Source: Spectribacter hydrogenoxidans (GTDB lineage: Bacteria > Pseudomonadota > Gammaproteobacteria > Nevskiales > Salinisphaeraceae). Taken from it: a stretch of 64,000 nt of DNA. Position numbers and translations under genes: made by a program. How positions within the stretch are numbered: position 1 is the first letter of the stretch; the number at the start of each line of letters is the position of its first letter. Of this stretch, positions 40,121-49,407 are shown piece by piece. The stretch is from NCBI RefSeq assembly GCF_031846275.1, contig NZ_JAVRIB010000002.1, positions 1-64,000 on the forward strand, given 5' to 3'. A model generated the notes under the pieces. It was not told where the DNA came from and made no database searches. It was given only the letters and a program-made list of their open reading frames with translations.

Positions 40121-41683
40121 ATGCTGTTCGAGGTCGTCTGCATCAGCGTCGCCTTTCTGCTGGGTCTGCTGGTCCGCCTGATCGGGTTGCCGCCGCTGGT
40201 CGGGTTTCTCGCCGCCGGCTTTGCCATCAACGCCCTGAGCGACACCCTGCACCTGCCCGAGGAGGCCGGGGCGGTGCTGTCGCATCTCAGCCATCTGGGC
40301 GTGTTGCTGCTGCTGTTCACACTCGGGCTCAAGCTGCACATGCGCAGTTTGTTGCAGCCGCCGGTGGTGGGCGGGGCCCTGCTGCATTTCGCGGTGTCCT
40401 GTCTGCTGTTCGCCCCGGGGCTTTACCTGGTGCTGGACCTGGATGCCCGCACGGCGATGCTGCTGGGCATGGCGCTGGCGTTCTCCAGCACCGTGCTGGC
40501 CGCCAAGTTCCTGGAGGCCAAGCACGAACTGCGTGCCTTCCACGGCCGGGTGGCCATCGGCATTCTGATCGTGCAGGACCTGATTGCCCTCGGCGTGCTC
40601 AGCGTGTTCGGCGATCACAGCCCATCGGTCTGGGCCCCGGTGGTGCTGTTGCTGCCGCTGCTGCGGCCGGCACTGATGCGCCTGCTGGACTGGATGGGCC
40701 ACGACGAACTGCTGGTGCTGATGGGTCTGCTGCTGGCGCTGGTGGTGGGAGGCGTGGGTTTCGAACAGCTGGGCCTGAGCCCCGAACTGGGGGCGCTGGT
40801 GATGGGTATGCTGCTGGCCGGCCATCCCCGGGCGCAGGAACTGTCCAGGGCGCTGTGGAGCCTCAAGGAAGTCTTTCTGGTGGGCTTCTTCCTGCAGATC
40901 GGCATGTCCGGCCTGCCGGACTGGTCGGAGGTGGCCTTCGCCACCACGCTGGTGCTGCTGCTGCCGGTGAAGGCGGGGCTGTTCTTTGCGGTGCTGCTGC
41001 TGTTCCGGCTGCGGGCGCGCAACGCGTTTCTCGCCGGGGCGACGCTGACCTGCTACAGCGAGTTCGGCCTGATTGTCGCCGCCGGGCTGATTCCCGAATG
41101 GCTGGTGCCGCTGGCCCTGGCGGTGGCGCTGTCCTTCGTGGTGGCGGCGCCTTTCAACCGAATGGCGCATCCGCTGTTCGAGCGGCTGGAAACCCGGCTC
41201 AATCGGCTGGAAGGCAGCGCCCGGCATCATCCCGACGAACAGCCCACCACCCTGGGTCATGCCAGTGCCATGGTGCTGGGCATGGGACGGACGGGCACCT
41301 CGGCGTACGACGCGCTGACCGAACGCGGTGCCCGGGTCATCGGAATCGACGCCGACCCCGGCAAGGTCGCCGCCCACCGGGGCACCGGCCGCCGGGTGGT
41401 ATACGCGGATGTCGAGGACTCCACCTTCTGGCACGGGGCGGACCTGTCGCACATCCGCGCGGTGATCCTGGCCACCGGCTCGCGCGAGGCCAGTCTGTTC
41501 GCCACCCGCCAGCTGCGGCTGGCCGGGTTCGGCGGTCTGATCATTGCCCACGCCTTCTATCCCGACGAGGCGGAGGCCATTCGCGCGGCCGGGGCTGATC
41601 AGGCCTACCAGACCATGGCCGAGGCCGGGGTGGGGCTGGCCGGCCATGCCTGGATGGCGCTCGAGGCTGACAAGCTGGCCTGA
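40121..41683 (+). CDS. CPA2 monovalent cation/proton antiporter with TrkA-N domain
   Basis: 520 residues. Residues 1-355 hold 12-13 membrane helices of the Kef type (GLPPLVGFLAAGFAIN, LLFTLGLKL, FSSTVLAAKFLEAKHELRAFHGRVAIGILIVQDL with the conserved Q-D pair). A TrkA-N/RCK Rossmann domain follows (VLGMGRTGTSAYDALTERGARVIGIDAD). Exchanges potassium or sodium for protons, gated by nucleotides or thiol adducts. No TrkA-C domain. Distinct from the second, longer antiporter at 53305. Confidence 0.9.
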   Translation: MLFEVVCISVAFLLGLLVRLIGLPPLVGFLAAGFAINALSDTLHLPEEAGAVLSHLSHLGVLLLLFTLGLKLHMRSLLQPPVVGGALLHFAVSCLLFAPGLYLVLDLDARTAMLLGMALAFSSTVLAAKFLEAKHELRAFHGRVAIGILIVQDLIALGVLSVFGDHSPSVWAPVVLLLPLLRPALMRLLDWMGHDELLVLMGLLLALVVGGVGFEQLGLSPELGALVMGMLLAGHPRAQELSRALWSLKEVFLVGFFLQIGMSGLPDWSEVAFATTLVLLLPVKAGLFFAVLLLFRLRARNAFLAGATLTCYSEFGLIVAAGLIPEWLVPLALAVALSFVVAAPFNRMAHPLFERLETRLNRLEGSARHHPDEQPTTLGHASAMVLGMGRTGTSAYDALTERGARVIGIDADPGKVAAHRGTGRRVVYADVEDSTFWHGADLSHIRAVILATGSREASLFATRQLRLAGFGGLIIAHAFYPDEAEAIRAAGADQAYQTMAEAGVGLAGHAWMALEADKLA

Positions 41684-41691
41684 AGGCGGGA

Positions 41692-42699
41692 TCAGGCGCC
41701 GGTTTCCAGAATCTCGCGGGCCCGTTCGAACATGCCCGGCACGCACAGGGCCATCTGTTCCCACAGCGGGTCCACCCGCTGGCCCTTGCGGTGCAGCCGA
41801 ACGTTCAGACAGGCGATGGACGCGAACCGGTAGGCCGCCAGCGCCTCGAACCAGGGGGCATCGGGTACTGGTTCGCCGCGGGCGGTCTCGTAGGCCTCGC
41901 GGATGTCCTCGGCCGGGGGCGGGCAGACCGCACCGAAATCGGGATGCCACATGGCCGGGTCGGCAATCATCAGCATCCAGCCCAGGTCCAGCGGCTGGGC
42001 GCCGATGTGGGCCAGTTCCCAGTCGATCACGCCGCTGACGCGGCCTTGGTCGAACAGGATGTTGCCGGGCTGGTAGTCCCCGTGAACCAGCCCGACCGGG
42101 ACGGTTGCCGGCACGCTGTCGGCAAGCAGATGCTGCACGCGGGCCGCGGCCTGCGCCCAGGCCGCTTCCGGCGCCTTCTGATAGATCGGTTCCCAGAAGG
42201 CGATTTCCGTGGCCAGCGAGCGCGACGCATCCCAGTCCGGCAGGTGACGCTGGCAGTCGAAGGCATGCAGCCGGGCGAGGGTGGCGGCGGCCTCACGGTA
42301 GAGGGGGCGCATGGCGTCGACGCTACGATCGAAGGTCGGATCCGGGTCCCAGACCAGGAGGTTGTTCCCTGGCAGTCTTTCCATGATCAGGAAGGGCAGG
42401 CCGAACCAGTCCTCGTCGGCCTGCGCCCACGGCACGGCCGGCACGGGCAGGCCCTCCGCATGCAATGCGCGCAGCAAAGAGGCCTGGCGATAGACGTCGG
42501 TATTGCCCCGGCGTTTGACGCCAGGCGGCGGCAGGCGCAGCACGTAGCCCTGCCGGTCGCTGTCCTGTTCGACGTCGAACAGGAAGGTCAGGCCGGCATG
42601 GCCGTCCGCGGCGCGCAGGTCACGTATCTGCGCGTGCTTGTCCAGTTGCTGCCGGATGAAGCCGGCCAGTTCCTGCTGCAGCCAGTCGAGGTCCATCAT
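41692..42699 (-). CDS. APH/ACAD11-like phosphotransferase
   Basis: 335 residues, kinase-like fold: GLTFLFDVEQDSDRQGYVLRLPP (nucleotide-binding strands), VLRALHAEGLPVPAVPW, catalytic loop LVHGDYQPGNILFDQGRVSGVIDWELAHIGAQPLDLGWML with HGDYxxxN and DWE. The group includes the aminoglycoside phosphotransferases and the N-terminal kinase of mammalian ACAD10/11 that phosphorylates 4-hydroxyacyl-CoA, which would fit the lipid-oxidation neighbourhood. Convergent with the CPA2 gene, divergent from the racemase. ATG 42699 or 42696. Confidence 0.88.
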   Translation of the reverse strand: MMDLDWLQQELAGFIRQQLDKHAQIRDLRAADGHAGLTFLFDVEQDSDRQGYVLRLPPPGVKRRGNTDVYRQASLLRALHAEGLPVPAVPWAQADEDWFGLPFLIMERLPGNNLLVWDPDPTFDRSVDAMRPLYREAAATLARLHAFDCQRHLPDWDASRSLATEIAFWEPIYQKAPEAAWAQAAARVQHLLADSVPATVPVGLVHGDYQPGNILFDQGRVSGVIDWELAHIGAQPLDLGWMLMIADPAMWHPDFGAVCPPPAEDIREAYETARGEPVPDAPWFEALAAYRFASIACLNVRLHRKGQRVDPLWEQMALCVPGMFERAREILETGA

Positions 42700-42818
42700 C
42701 GGGGTGGTCAGGTGGCGGAATGACGAGCGTCATCCTGCCCGAGTCCGCCGGCCTTGACAGCCCGACGGCCGGCGGGAATGCTCGCGGGCCTTTGTGGCGC
42801 GTCGGAAAGGAGAACAAC

Positions 42819-43970
42819 ATGGGCCCACTCGAGGGGACCACGGTGATCGAACTGGCCGGACTGGGGCCGGCGCCGATGGCTTGCATGATGCTGGCCGACA
42901 TGGGTGCCCGGGTGATCCGGGTGGAGCGCGGCACACGGCAGGCACCCGGGCAGAGTCACGACGCCAGCCTGCGCGGCAAGCAGTCAATCGCCCTGAATCT
43001 CAAGACCGACGCCGGGCTGGCCGCCCTGCTGCGGCTGATTGATGACGCCGACGCGCTGATCGAAGGCTTCCGGCCCGGGGTGGCGGAGCGTCTGGGCGTG
43101 GGGCCGGAGGTTTGCCGTGACCGCAACCCCCGGCTGGTCTACGGCCGCATGACCGGCTGGGGCCAGGATGGCCCGTTGGCCCATGCCGCCGGCCACGACA
43201 TCAACTACATCGCTCTGTCCGGCGCCCTGCATGCGATCGGCGAGCCCGGGGGAAAGCCGGTCATTCCGCTGAATCTGGTCGGCGACATGGGCGGCGGCGG
43301 CATGCTGCTGGCCTTCGGCGTGGTCTGCGCCCTGTTCGAGGCGGCCCGTTCCGGCGAGGGCCAGGTGGTGGACGCCGCCATGGTGGATGGAACCGCGCAA
43401 CAGCTCTGGATGCAGATGGGCATGATGGCGGCCAGCCTGTGGAACCCCCGCAAGCGGGGCGCCAACCTGTTGGACGGCGGGGCGCCGTTCTACCAGGTCT
43501 ACGAGACCGCCGACGGCGGCTATGTGGCACTCGGTGCACTCGAGCCGCAGTTCTACGCCGAGCTGGTCGAGCGCGCCGAGCTTGATCCCGAGCGTTTCGG
43601 CAAACAGATGGACACGGCCGCCTGGCCGGACATGCGGGCCGCGCTGGCCGAGGTCTTCCTGACCCGCACGCGCGATGAGTGGTGCACCATCCTGGAGGGT
43701 ACCGACGCCTGCTTCGCGCCGGTGCTGGCCATGGACGAAGCGGCCCGGCATCCTCACAACGCCGCCCGCGGCACGTTCATGGAGGTCGACGGCTGGACCC
43801 AGCCGGCGCCCGCGCCACGCTTGTCGCGGACCCCGGGCGAGGTTCGCCACGGGCAGCACCGGCCGGGCGCGGACGGCGTCGCGGTGCTGCGCGCGGCCGG
43901 CTTCGAGGATGCCGAGATCGACCGTCTGCGGGCCGTGGATGCGCTGCTCGAGGCGGCGCAGGCATCATGA
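42819..43970 (+). CDS. Alpha-methylacyl-CoA racemase (CaiB/BaiF class III)
   Basis: 383 residues. TVIELAGLGPAPMACMMLADMGARVIRVER is the class III start; GRMTGWGQDGPLAHAAGHDINYIALSGAL has the His and Asp (AAGHDINYIALSG) that racemases use to remove the alpha proton. Makes S from R 2-methylacyl-CoA so branched chains can be oxidised. AAAGGAG precedes ATG 42819; upstream in-frame ATG 42720 lacks homology. DUF2058 gene follows 22 bases later. Confidence 0.92.
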   Translation: MGPLEGTTVIELAGLGPAPMACMMLADMGARVIRVERGTRQAPGQSHDASLRGKQSIALNLKTDAGLAALLRLIDDADALIEGFRPGVAERLGVGPEVCRDRNPRLVYGRMTGWGQDGPLAHAAGHDINYIALSGALHAIGEPGGKPVIPLNLVGDMGGGGMLLAFGVVCALFEAARSGEGQVVDAAMVDGTAQQLWMQMGMMAASLWNPRKRGANLLDGGAPFYQVYETADGGYVALGALEPQFYAELVERAELDPERFGKQMDTAAWPDMRAALAEVFLTRTRDEWCTILEGTDACFAPVLAMDEAARHPHNAARGTFMEVDGWTQPAPAPRLSRTPGEVRHGQHRPGADGVAVLRAAGFEDAEIDRLRAVDALLEAAQAS

Positions 43971-43992
43971 CCGCAACTCGGAGGCAGCAGCG

Positions 43993-44532
43993 ATGAGTCA
44001 GTCACTACAGGATCAGCTTCTGAAGGCCGGCGCGGTCAAGCCTAAGCAGGCAAAGAAGGCGCGCCGTGAGAAGGCGCAGGAGCAGGCGGCTGCCCGCAAG
44101 GGCAATTCGTCGGCGGGCAATGCCTCGCTGCAGACCGAGATTGCCGCGGCGGAGGCCGCCAAACGCGAGCGCGACCGGCAGCTCAACGCCGAACGGAAGG
44201 CGCGCCACGAGGCGCAGGAGCAGGACCATGCCATCGGGCAGATCATCGAGCGCAATCGAATCGAAGCCGACGGCGACGTCGCATACAACTACAATCTGGG
44301 CAATCGCATTCGGCGCATGGCGGTGAATCAGTCACAGCAGCGCGATCTGGCGGCTGGCAGGCTGGCGATTGTTCGCCATCGGGAGCAGTCTGCCATCGTG
44401 CCCGCCGCCGTGGGTCGGCGGTTGATGGAGAAAATCCCGGAGCAGGTCTGGCTGGTGACGGCGGCTGACGAGACGCCCGATCCCGACGATCCCTATGCCG
44501 ACTACCCGGTGCCGGATGATCTGATGTGGTGA
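43993..44532 (+). CDS. DUF2058 (YaiL-like) protein
   Basis: 179 residues. MSQSLQDQLLKAGAVKPKQAKKARREK at the start and IEADGDVAYNYNLGNRIRRMAVN in the middle are the DUF2058 signature; the first half is a long basic coiled coil (AEAAKRERDRQLNAERKARHEAQEQ). Described as a nucleoprotein/polynucleotide-associated factor in annotation; role unknown. Convergent with the thioesterase gene. Confidence 0.9.
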   Translation: MSQSLQDQLLKAGAVKPKQAKKARREKAQEQAAARKGNSSAGNASLQTEIAAAEAAKRERDRQLNAERKARHEAQEQDHAIGQIIERNRIEADGDVAYNYNLGNRIRRMAVNQSQQRDLAAGRLAIVRHREQSAIVPAAVGRRLMEKIPEQVWLVTAADETPDPDDPYADYPVPDDLMW

Positions 44533-44539
44533 GGCCGGT

Positions 44540-45346
44540 TCAGGCTGGCTTGTTCCGCCCGTTGGGCAAGCGCACCAACGCCAGCTGGCGCGAGCGGGCC
44601 ACCAGCTGGTCCTCGGCATCCCAGATTTCCCCGTCTTCCTCGGCATAGCCGCCTGAAATGAAGCGGGTGACGAAGCGGCAGCGCAGCGGGCCGGGGGCCG
44701 GCCGTTGCCGGATGTGGGTGGTCATCTCGATGGTCGGCACCCAGCCGACCGGCCCGATCTGCCGGAGCACCGGCGGCGGGAACGCGTCGGCGAATAGCGT
44801 CAGCGACAGCACGTCGGGTTCGCGGTAGTCGGCGAACGAGACCCAGCCGGTCAGTTCGCAGGTGTCGTCGTACTGACCATGTAGCCAGGCGGCCGTCTCC
44901 GGGGCCAGCCGGATATCCAGATTCTTGAAGATGCGGAAGCCGATATCGGCGTGCACGCAGTCCTCCAGCCGGGGTACGCGCGGCGGACTGCCGGCGATGT
45001 GGTCGAGACCGTCGCGGCGGTCCAGGTCGCCGAAGGCGGCGGTCACCCGCAGGCAGTCCTGGCCGTCCTGATGCAGGGTAGCGTCGGCATAGGTCAGTTT
45101 CTTGCCCGACTTCAGCGGGGTGACGCGTATGTCTACCTCGCGGCAGGCCACCGGCCGGAAGAAATGCGCCGTGATCGAGAACGGGTCGGGGTGGGGCAGG
45201 GCCTGACTCAGCGCCTGCGCGGCTACGGCCATCAGGTAACCGCCGTTGGGGATGTCGCCAATGTTCCAGTTTTGGCTGATGCTGGCGCGAAAGGCATGCG
45301 CGTCGAGGCGTTCGAGCGCAAGGTCGTCATCGAATCGAAAGGTCAT
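44540..45346 (-). CDS. TesB-like acyl-CoA thioesterase (double hotdog)
   Basis: 268 residues with two hotdog repeats. First repeat: NIGDIPNGGYLMAVAAQALSQALPHPDPFSITAHFFRPV; second repeat carries WVPTIEMTTHIRQRP and RFISGGYAEEDGEIWDAEDQLVARSRQLALV. This arrangement belongs to the acyl-CoA thioesterase-like group with fused TesB N and C parts. Hydrolyses fatty acyl-CoA. Fits with nearby acyl-CoA enzymes. Ends eight bases from DUF2058. Confidence 0.85.
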   Translation of the reverse strand: MTFRFDDDLALERLDAHAFRASISQNWNIGDIPNGGYLMAVAAQALSQALPHPDPFSITAHFFRPVACREVDIRVTPLKSGKKLTYADATLHQDGQDCLRVTAAFGDLDRRDGLDHIAGSPPRVPRLEDCVHADIGFRIFKNLDIRLAPETAAWLHGQYDDTCELTGWVSFADYREPDVLSLTLFADAFPPPVLRQIGPVGWVPTIEMTTHIRQRPAPGPLRCRFVTRFISGGYAEEDGEIWDAEDQLVARSRQLALVRLPNGRNKPA

Positions 45347-45412
45347 GATGGCCGGAGTTGATGGGGTCGGGGCGCCGCGGTAGGCCCGAGAAATCTACCA
45401 TGCCTGCCGGGA

Positions 45413-46501
45413 TCACAGCAGCGAAAGCTGATCCCCCGTGCGTGGCGGCAGGCGAAAGTGCTTGGTCGACAGGGCCGGGCGCGCACCGCGGTTGAGGCCG
45501 TGCTTCCGACAGGCGAGGGTGAAACGCTGGGCGATCAGTTCGGCGAACTTGCCGGTACCGGTCAAGCGCTGACCCCAGGCGGCGTCGTAGTCTCGGCCGC
45601 CGCGCGACTGCTGGATCAGGCTCATGACATGGGCCGCACGGTCGGGGAAATGGGCGGCCAGCCAGTCCCGGAATATCTGCTTGACCTCCCAGGGCAGCCG
45701 CAACAGCACGTAGCCGGCGCCGTGGGCACCATGCTCGGCGGCGGCGCGCAGCACCGCCTCCATCTCGTGGTCGGTGATGGCCGGGATCACTGGGGCGGCC
45801 ATCACCGCGGTAGGCACTCGAGCGGTACTGAGCTGCCGGATCGTATCCAGCCGCGCCGCCGGGGACGCGGTGCGTGGCTCGAGAATGCGCTTGAGCCCGG
45901 AGTCGAGCGTGGTCAGCGTGATGGCCACGGATACCAGGTTCTCGGCCCCCATTGCCTCGAGAATATCCAGATCCCGCAGAATGAGCCGGCTCTTGGTGAT
46001 CAGGCTCACCGGATGCCGATAGGCCTGCAGCACCTCCAGGATGTCCCGGGTCACCCGCAGCCGGCGTTCCACCGGCTGGTAAGCGTCGGTGTTGATGCCC
46101 AGGGAAATCGGCGTGGGCCGGTAACCCGGCTTGCGCAACTCGGCTTCTAGAATGGCCGCAGCATTGTCCTTGTAGAAAATCCGGGTCTCGAAATCCAGGC
46201 CCGGCGACAGATCGAGATAGCTGTGGCTGGGGCGGGCAAAACAGAATGGACACCCATGCTCGCAGCCACGATACGGATTGATTGATGCATCGAACGGGAT
46301 GTCCGGTGACTGGTTGCGGCTGATCAGGCGGCGAGCCGGGTCGGGTCGAACCACCGTGGCGGGGGCTGATGCCTCGGTATCCTCGTCGTCACCCGGCCAG
46401 CCGTCGTCGATCGCCTCGCGTTCGTCACGGGCGAAGCGGCCGGCCTGGTTGCCGACCGCCCCGCGGCCCTTCACGGCGCCTGATTTACCCGGCTTGCTCA
46501 C
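45413..46501 (-). CDS. SplB-like (PA0069-family) radical SAM protein
   Basis: 362 residues from GTG 46501. The [4Fe-4S] cysteines C80, C84 and C87 lie in YRGCEHGCPFCFARPSH, and ISLGINTDAYQPVERRLRVTRDIL and the TAVMAAPVIPAITDHEM segment follow. KGRGAVGNQAGRF and DDGW near the N-terminus are family features. The group is assigned to the spore-photoproduct-lyase-like DNA repair class (COG1533). The C-terminus QLSLL (358-362) resembles beta-clamp binding motifs (QLxLF), and a perfect LexA-type box sits eight bases upstream of the GTG. Together these suggest a damage-induced DNA repair enzyme; activity untested. Confidence 0.9.
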   Translation of the reverse strand: MSKPGKSGAVKGRGAVGNQAGRFARDEREAIDDGWPGDDEDTEASAPATVVRPDPARRLISRNQSPDIPFDASINPYRGCEHGCPFCFARPSHSYLDLSPGLDFETRIFYKDNAAAILEAELRKPGYRPTPISLGINTDAYQPVERRLRVTRDILEVLQAYRHPVSLITKSRLILRDLDILEAMGAENLVSVAITLTTLDSGLKRILEPRTASPAARLDTIRQLSTARVPTAVMAAPVIPAITDHEMEAVLRAAAEHGAHGAGYVLLRLPWEVKQIFRDWLAAHFPDRAAHVMSLIQQSRGGRDYDAAWGQRLTGTGKFAELIAQRFTLACRKHGLNRGARPALSTKHFRLPPRTGDQLSLL

Positions 46502-46508
46502 CCAATAA

Positions 46509-46524
46509 CTGTAAATTAATACAG
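46509..46524 (-). promoter_or_regulatory. LexA (SOS) box
   Basis: CTGT-AAATTAAT-ACAG, an exact CTGT-N8-ACAG gammaproteobacterial LexA box. Extended dyad AACTGT and ACAGTT adds two pairs each side. It lies just upstream of the radical SAM gene; the only other nearby gene end is the 3' end of the hydrolase, so it should control only the radical SAM gene. Confidence 0.85.
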
Positions 46525-46567
46525 TTATCAGCGCCAGTTTTCCTGGCGGCCGATCAGCGGTTTCAGC

Positions 46568-47479
46568 TCACGCGCGGTCGAAGAACCGCAGGATGGCCGC
46601 CGCGCCGGTCTGCGGGACTTCGGTCTGCCAGAAGTGGCCGGCGAAGGGCAGCATTTCCGGGTTGTTGTCCGCACCGGGGATGGCCTGCGCCAGTTCCACC
46701 GCCCAGGAGGCCAGCAGGAAACGGTCCTCGGCCGCCCAGATCACGTGGGCGGGCTTATCCCAGGCTTTCAGCGTAGCCACGGCATCCTGGGTCCAGTGGT
46801 TGGTCTGGGCGGTGGTGTACGCAATCCAGTGGTCGAGCCGCTCGCCACCCTCGTTCAGTGCCGCGTGCCAGTCCCGCAGGAAGACCTCGGGGATACGCCG
46901 CCGGAAGGTGGTCTGGGGCCAGGGGAACAACCGCATCAGCACCTGCGGGATGCGGGCGGCAGCCAGCGGCTTGATCGCCCGGCCCATCGCCATCAGTCCG
47001 TCGATGATCGGCACCGGCCAGTTGTCGAAGCAGACCACATCGGTGAGCACCACGGCGTCGATGCGTTCGCCGTGGCGCTTGAGCATCTGGCCGCCGTGGG
47101 CGCCGCCCTGGTCGTGGAAGACCGCGCGGCAGGTGTCGATGCCGAGTTCGTCCAGCAGAGCTGCCAGCATGTCGGCCTGGCCGGGGCTGGACAGGTCCGC
47201 CCCGGCAGACGGCGTCGACTCGCCCAGCCCGAGCAGGTCCGGGACGATGCAGTCGAATTGTTCCCCCAGCGCGCCGAGCAGCGGTTCCCACAAACGGCAG
47301 GAGGTGGGAATGCCGTGGACCAGCAGCAGTGGCGGCGCCTTGCCATCGGCCGGGCCGTACCGCAGGTAGGCCACGCGGCCCATGTCGAGGTCGGCAAACT
47401 GCCGCTCGAGGGTGCCCGGCGTCGTCGTGTCAGCTTCGGCGCGGAAGCGGCGGGTCGGTTTCTTGGGGTAGGTCAGCAT
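46568..47479 (-). CDS. Alpha/beta hydrolase, epoxide-hydrolase/dehalogenase-like
   Basis: 303 residues. LLVHGIPTSCRLWEPL, then VPDLLGLGEST and FHDQGGAHGG, giving an Asp nucleophile D123; MLPFAGHFWQTEVP supplies the His. An Asp nucleophile marks the dehalogenase/epoxide hydrolase branch, but the residue after it is Gln, not the halide-binding Trp found in the protein at 10778, so dehalogenation is less likely. Overlaps nothing; its stop lies 66 bases before the radical SAM gene. Substrate unknown. Confidence 0.85.
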   Translation of the reverse strand: MLTYPKKPTRRFRAEADTTTPGTLERQFADLDMGRVAYLRYGPADGKAPPLLLVHGIPTSCRLWEPLLGALGEQFDCIVPDLLGLGESTPSAGADLSSPGQADMLAALLDELGIDTCRAVFHDQGGAHGGQMLKRHGERIDAVVLTDVVCFDNWPVPIIDGLMAMGRAIKPLAAARIPQVLMRLFPWPQTTFRRRIPEVFLRDWHAALNEGGERLDHWIAYTTAQTNHWTQDAVATLKAWDKPAHVIWAAEDRFLLASWAVELAQAIPGADNNPEMLPFAGHFWQTEVPQTGAAAILRFFDRA

Positions 47480-47510
47480 GCGGTGATGCTACGCCGGCAT
47501 CCGGGTCGGC

Positions 47511-48287
47511 TCAATACGGGATGCGTTCCCCGTCCCAGGCAAACAGGCCGCCCGAGTCCTCGGGGGTAAGGTTGTTGATGACCTCCAGCAGGCGTGTGGC
47601 GGCGAAGGCCGGTGTGAACAACTTGTGGTCCGGCACGTTGCGCTGGAATGGGCGGGAGAGGTCGGTGTCGGTGGTACCCGGATGCAGGCCGACGACGATG
47701 GATTCACGGTTGCGGCGGCGCATCTCGATCGCCGCGGTGCGGGTGAACTGGTTCTGGGCGGCCTTGGCGGCGCGGTAGGTGTACCAGCCGCCAAGATGGT
47801 TGTCGGCAATCGAACCGACACGGGCGGACAGGCTGGCGAACACCGCTCGCCGCCCGTGGTTGAGCAGTAGCTGGGCATGCTTGAGCAGCAGGATGGGTCC
47901 GAAAGCGTTGACCGCGAAGCCGGCGGCCAGCCGCTCGGGCGTGATGTCGGCGAGCCGCTTTTCCGGATGCATGCCGATGTTCCGGTCATGCAGCAGACCG
48001 GCGCAGACGATCACCAGATCCAGTGCCGGCACCTGTTCGGCAACGCGTCCCATTGCCTGGCGGATGCCGGCTTCGCCGGTGATGTCCAGCGCCAGCGGCA
48101 ATACGCGTTTCCCGCCGGTGCGGGCCAGTTCGGCCAGCCCGGGGCTATCGGCATCCCGACTGGTGGCGATCAGCGTCGCCACCCGTGATTCCCGCAGCAA
48201 TTGCTCGGCCAGCGCCCGGCCGAGCCCGCGGGCGGCGCCCTGCACCAGAACCTGCGCATTGTCGGGGAGCTGATCAAGCGCCATCAT
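47511..48287 (-). CDS. SDR, C-factor-like
   Basis: 258 residues. VLVQGAARGLGRALAEQL is the nucleotide-binding start, VIVCAGLLHDR the NAG-like site, SLSARVGSI the Ser and YRAAK the Tyr/Lys. The end GGLFAWDGERIPY is shared with CsgA (C-factor) type SDRs. Oxidoreductase of unknown substrate. Sits 31 bases before the Asp-hydrolase gene on the same strand, possibly one transcript. Confidence 0.88.
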   Translation of the reverse strand: MMALDQLPDNAQVLVQGAARGLGRALAEQLLRESRVATLIATSRDADSPGLAELARTGGKRVLPLALDITGEAGIRQAMGRVAEQVPALDLVIVCAGLLHDRNIGMHPEKRLADITPERLAAGFAVNAFGPILLLKHAQLLLNHGRRAVFASLSARVGSIADNHLGGWYTYRAAKAAQNQFTRTAAIEMRRRNRESIVVGLHPGTTDTDLSRPFQRNVPDHKLFTPAFAATRLLEVINNLTPEDSGGLFAWDGERIPY

Positions 48288-48333
48288 GCATCGTCCTGTG
48301 GCTGGTGTCGGTGACCTTGGGCTGGCGTAGAGT

Positions 48334-49398
48334 GTGATCCGGCGTCACGTCGACGTCCTTCTGCGGTCTGTGTCGTTGCAAGTTCATCGTCATCAATCCC
48401 TGCTGCGCGTGTTGCGTGTCATCTGGCGGCATGCCCTGCGTTACCGGCGTTTGCTGCCGGTGGCCAGCTTTGCTGCGGGTCTGGCCAGCTTCTTTCTGGT
48501 GGAACGCCAGGCCCAGTTGGCCCAGTGGCTGACGGCCTTTCTGCTGCTGGGCTGGATCTGGCTGATCGGCGAGGGGTTGTTCGGCCGGCTGCTGTCGCGC
48601 TGGTTGCGGCCGAACTGGTCGGAGGCCGCCACTCGCCTGGCGGCCCAGTCGCTGCATCAGGAAACGCTGTTCTTCACTCTGCCGTTCTTCCTCGCGACCA
48701 CCACCTGGGCCAGTGGTCAGGTGCTGTTCACCGGCACGCTGATGCTGGCGGCGGTAGCCTCGATCGTGGACCCGATCTACCTGGGCGTGATCGCCTCCCG
48801 GCGCTGGCTGTTCCTCGGCTTTCATGCCTTCACCCTGTTCGTGGCCCTGCTCACGGCGCTGCCCATCATGCTGCAGTTGACCACCGGCGAAAGCCTGAGC
48901 CTGGCCACGGTGGCGATGATGGTTTTCGCCCTGCCGGGGGTGGCCGGCGTGCTCGACGTACGCCGCACGCGGCGCTGGCTGACCATGGGATTACTCACGC
49001 TGGCCCTGGGCGGATTCGCCTGGTCCACCCGCAACTGGATACCGCCAGCCACTCTGCGGGTCACCGACGCGGCCATTACCTTCCGGGTGACCGAACATGA
49101 GCGGATACACGGGGAACACCGGCCGCTGATCAACGTCGACCGGTTGAGCGAGGGGCTGTACGCGTTCACCGCCATTCGCGCGCCGCGCGGGCTGCATCAG
49201 CCGGTGATCCACGAATGGCAGCACGAGGGGCGGGTGGTCGACCGCATCGAGATCGAGATCGTCGGCGGACGCCAACAGGGTTACCGGGCCTGGAGCCACA
49301 AGACCGAGTTCCCGCCTCACCCGTGCGGTGACTGGCGGGTGGTGGTACGCACCGACGATGGTCAGCTTATCGGCGTGATCCGGTTCCGAGTGGTCTGA
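48334..49398 (+). CDS. DUF5924/DUF2914 membrane protein
   Basis: 354 residues if GTG 48334 is the start; GTG 48370 is also possible. About seven hydrophobic segments lie between residues 40 and 240 (RRLLPVASFAAGLASFFLV to GLLTLALGGFAW). The C-terminal 100 residues form a beta-rich soluble DUF2914 domain (EGLYAFTAIRAPRGLHQPVIHEWQHEGR, GYRAWSHKTEFPPHPCGDWRV). Known only as a conserved membrane protein of Gammaproteobacteria. Convergent with the desaturase gene. Confidence 0.75.
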   Translation: MIRRHVDVLLRSVSLQVHRHQSLLRVLRVIWRHALRYRRLLPVASFAAGLASFFLVERQAQLAQWLTAFLLLGWIWLIGEGLFGRLLSRWLRPNWSEAATRLAAQSLHQETLFFTLPFFLATTTWASGQVLFTGTLMLAAVASIVDPIYLGVIASRRWLFLGFHAFTLFVALLTALPIMLQLTTGESLSLATVAMMVFALPGVAGVLDVRRTRRWLTMGLLTLALGGFAWSTRNWIPPATLRVTDAAITFRVTEHERIHGEHRPLINVDRLSEGLYAFTAIRAPRGLHQPVIHEWQHEGRVVDRIEIEIVGGRQQGYRAWSHKTEFPPHPCGDWRVVVRTDDGQLIGVIRFRVV

Positions 49399-49407
49399 GG
49401 CCTCGGG

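Noticed and set aside
46568..47479. Second haloalkane dehalogenase
   Set aside because: The Asp nucleophile is followed by Gln rather than Trp and the HGEPSW-type segment is replaced by HGIPTS, so only a general Asp-hydrolase call is justified.
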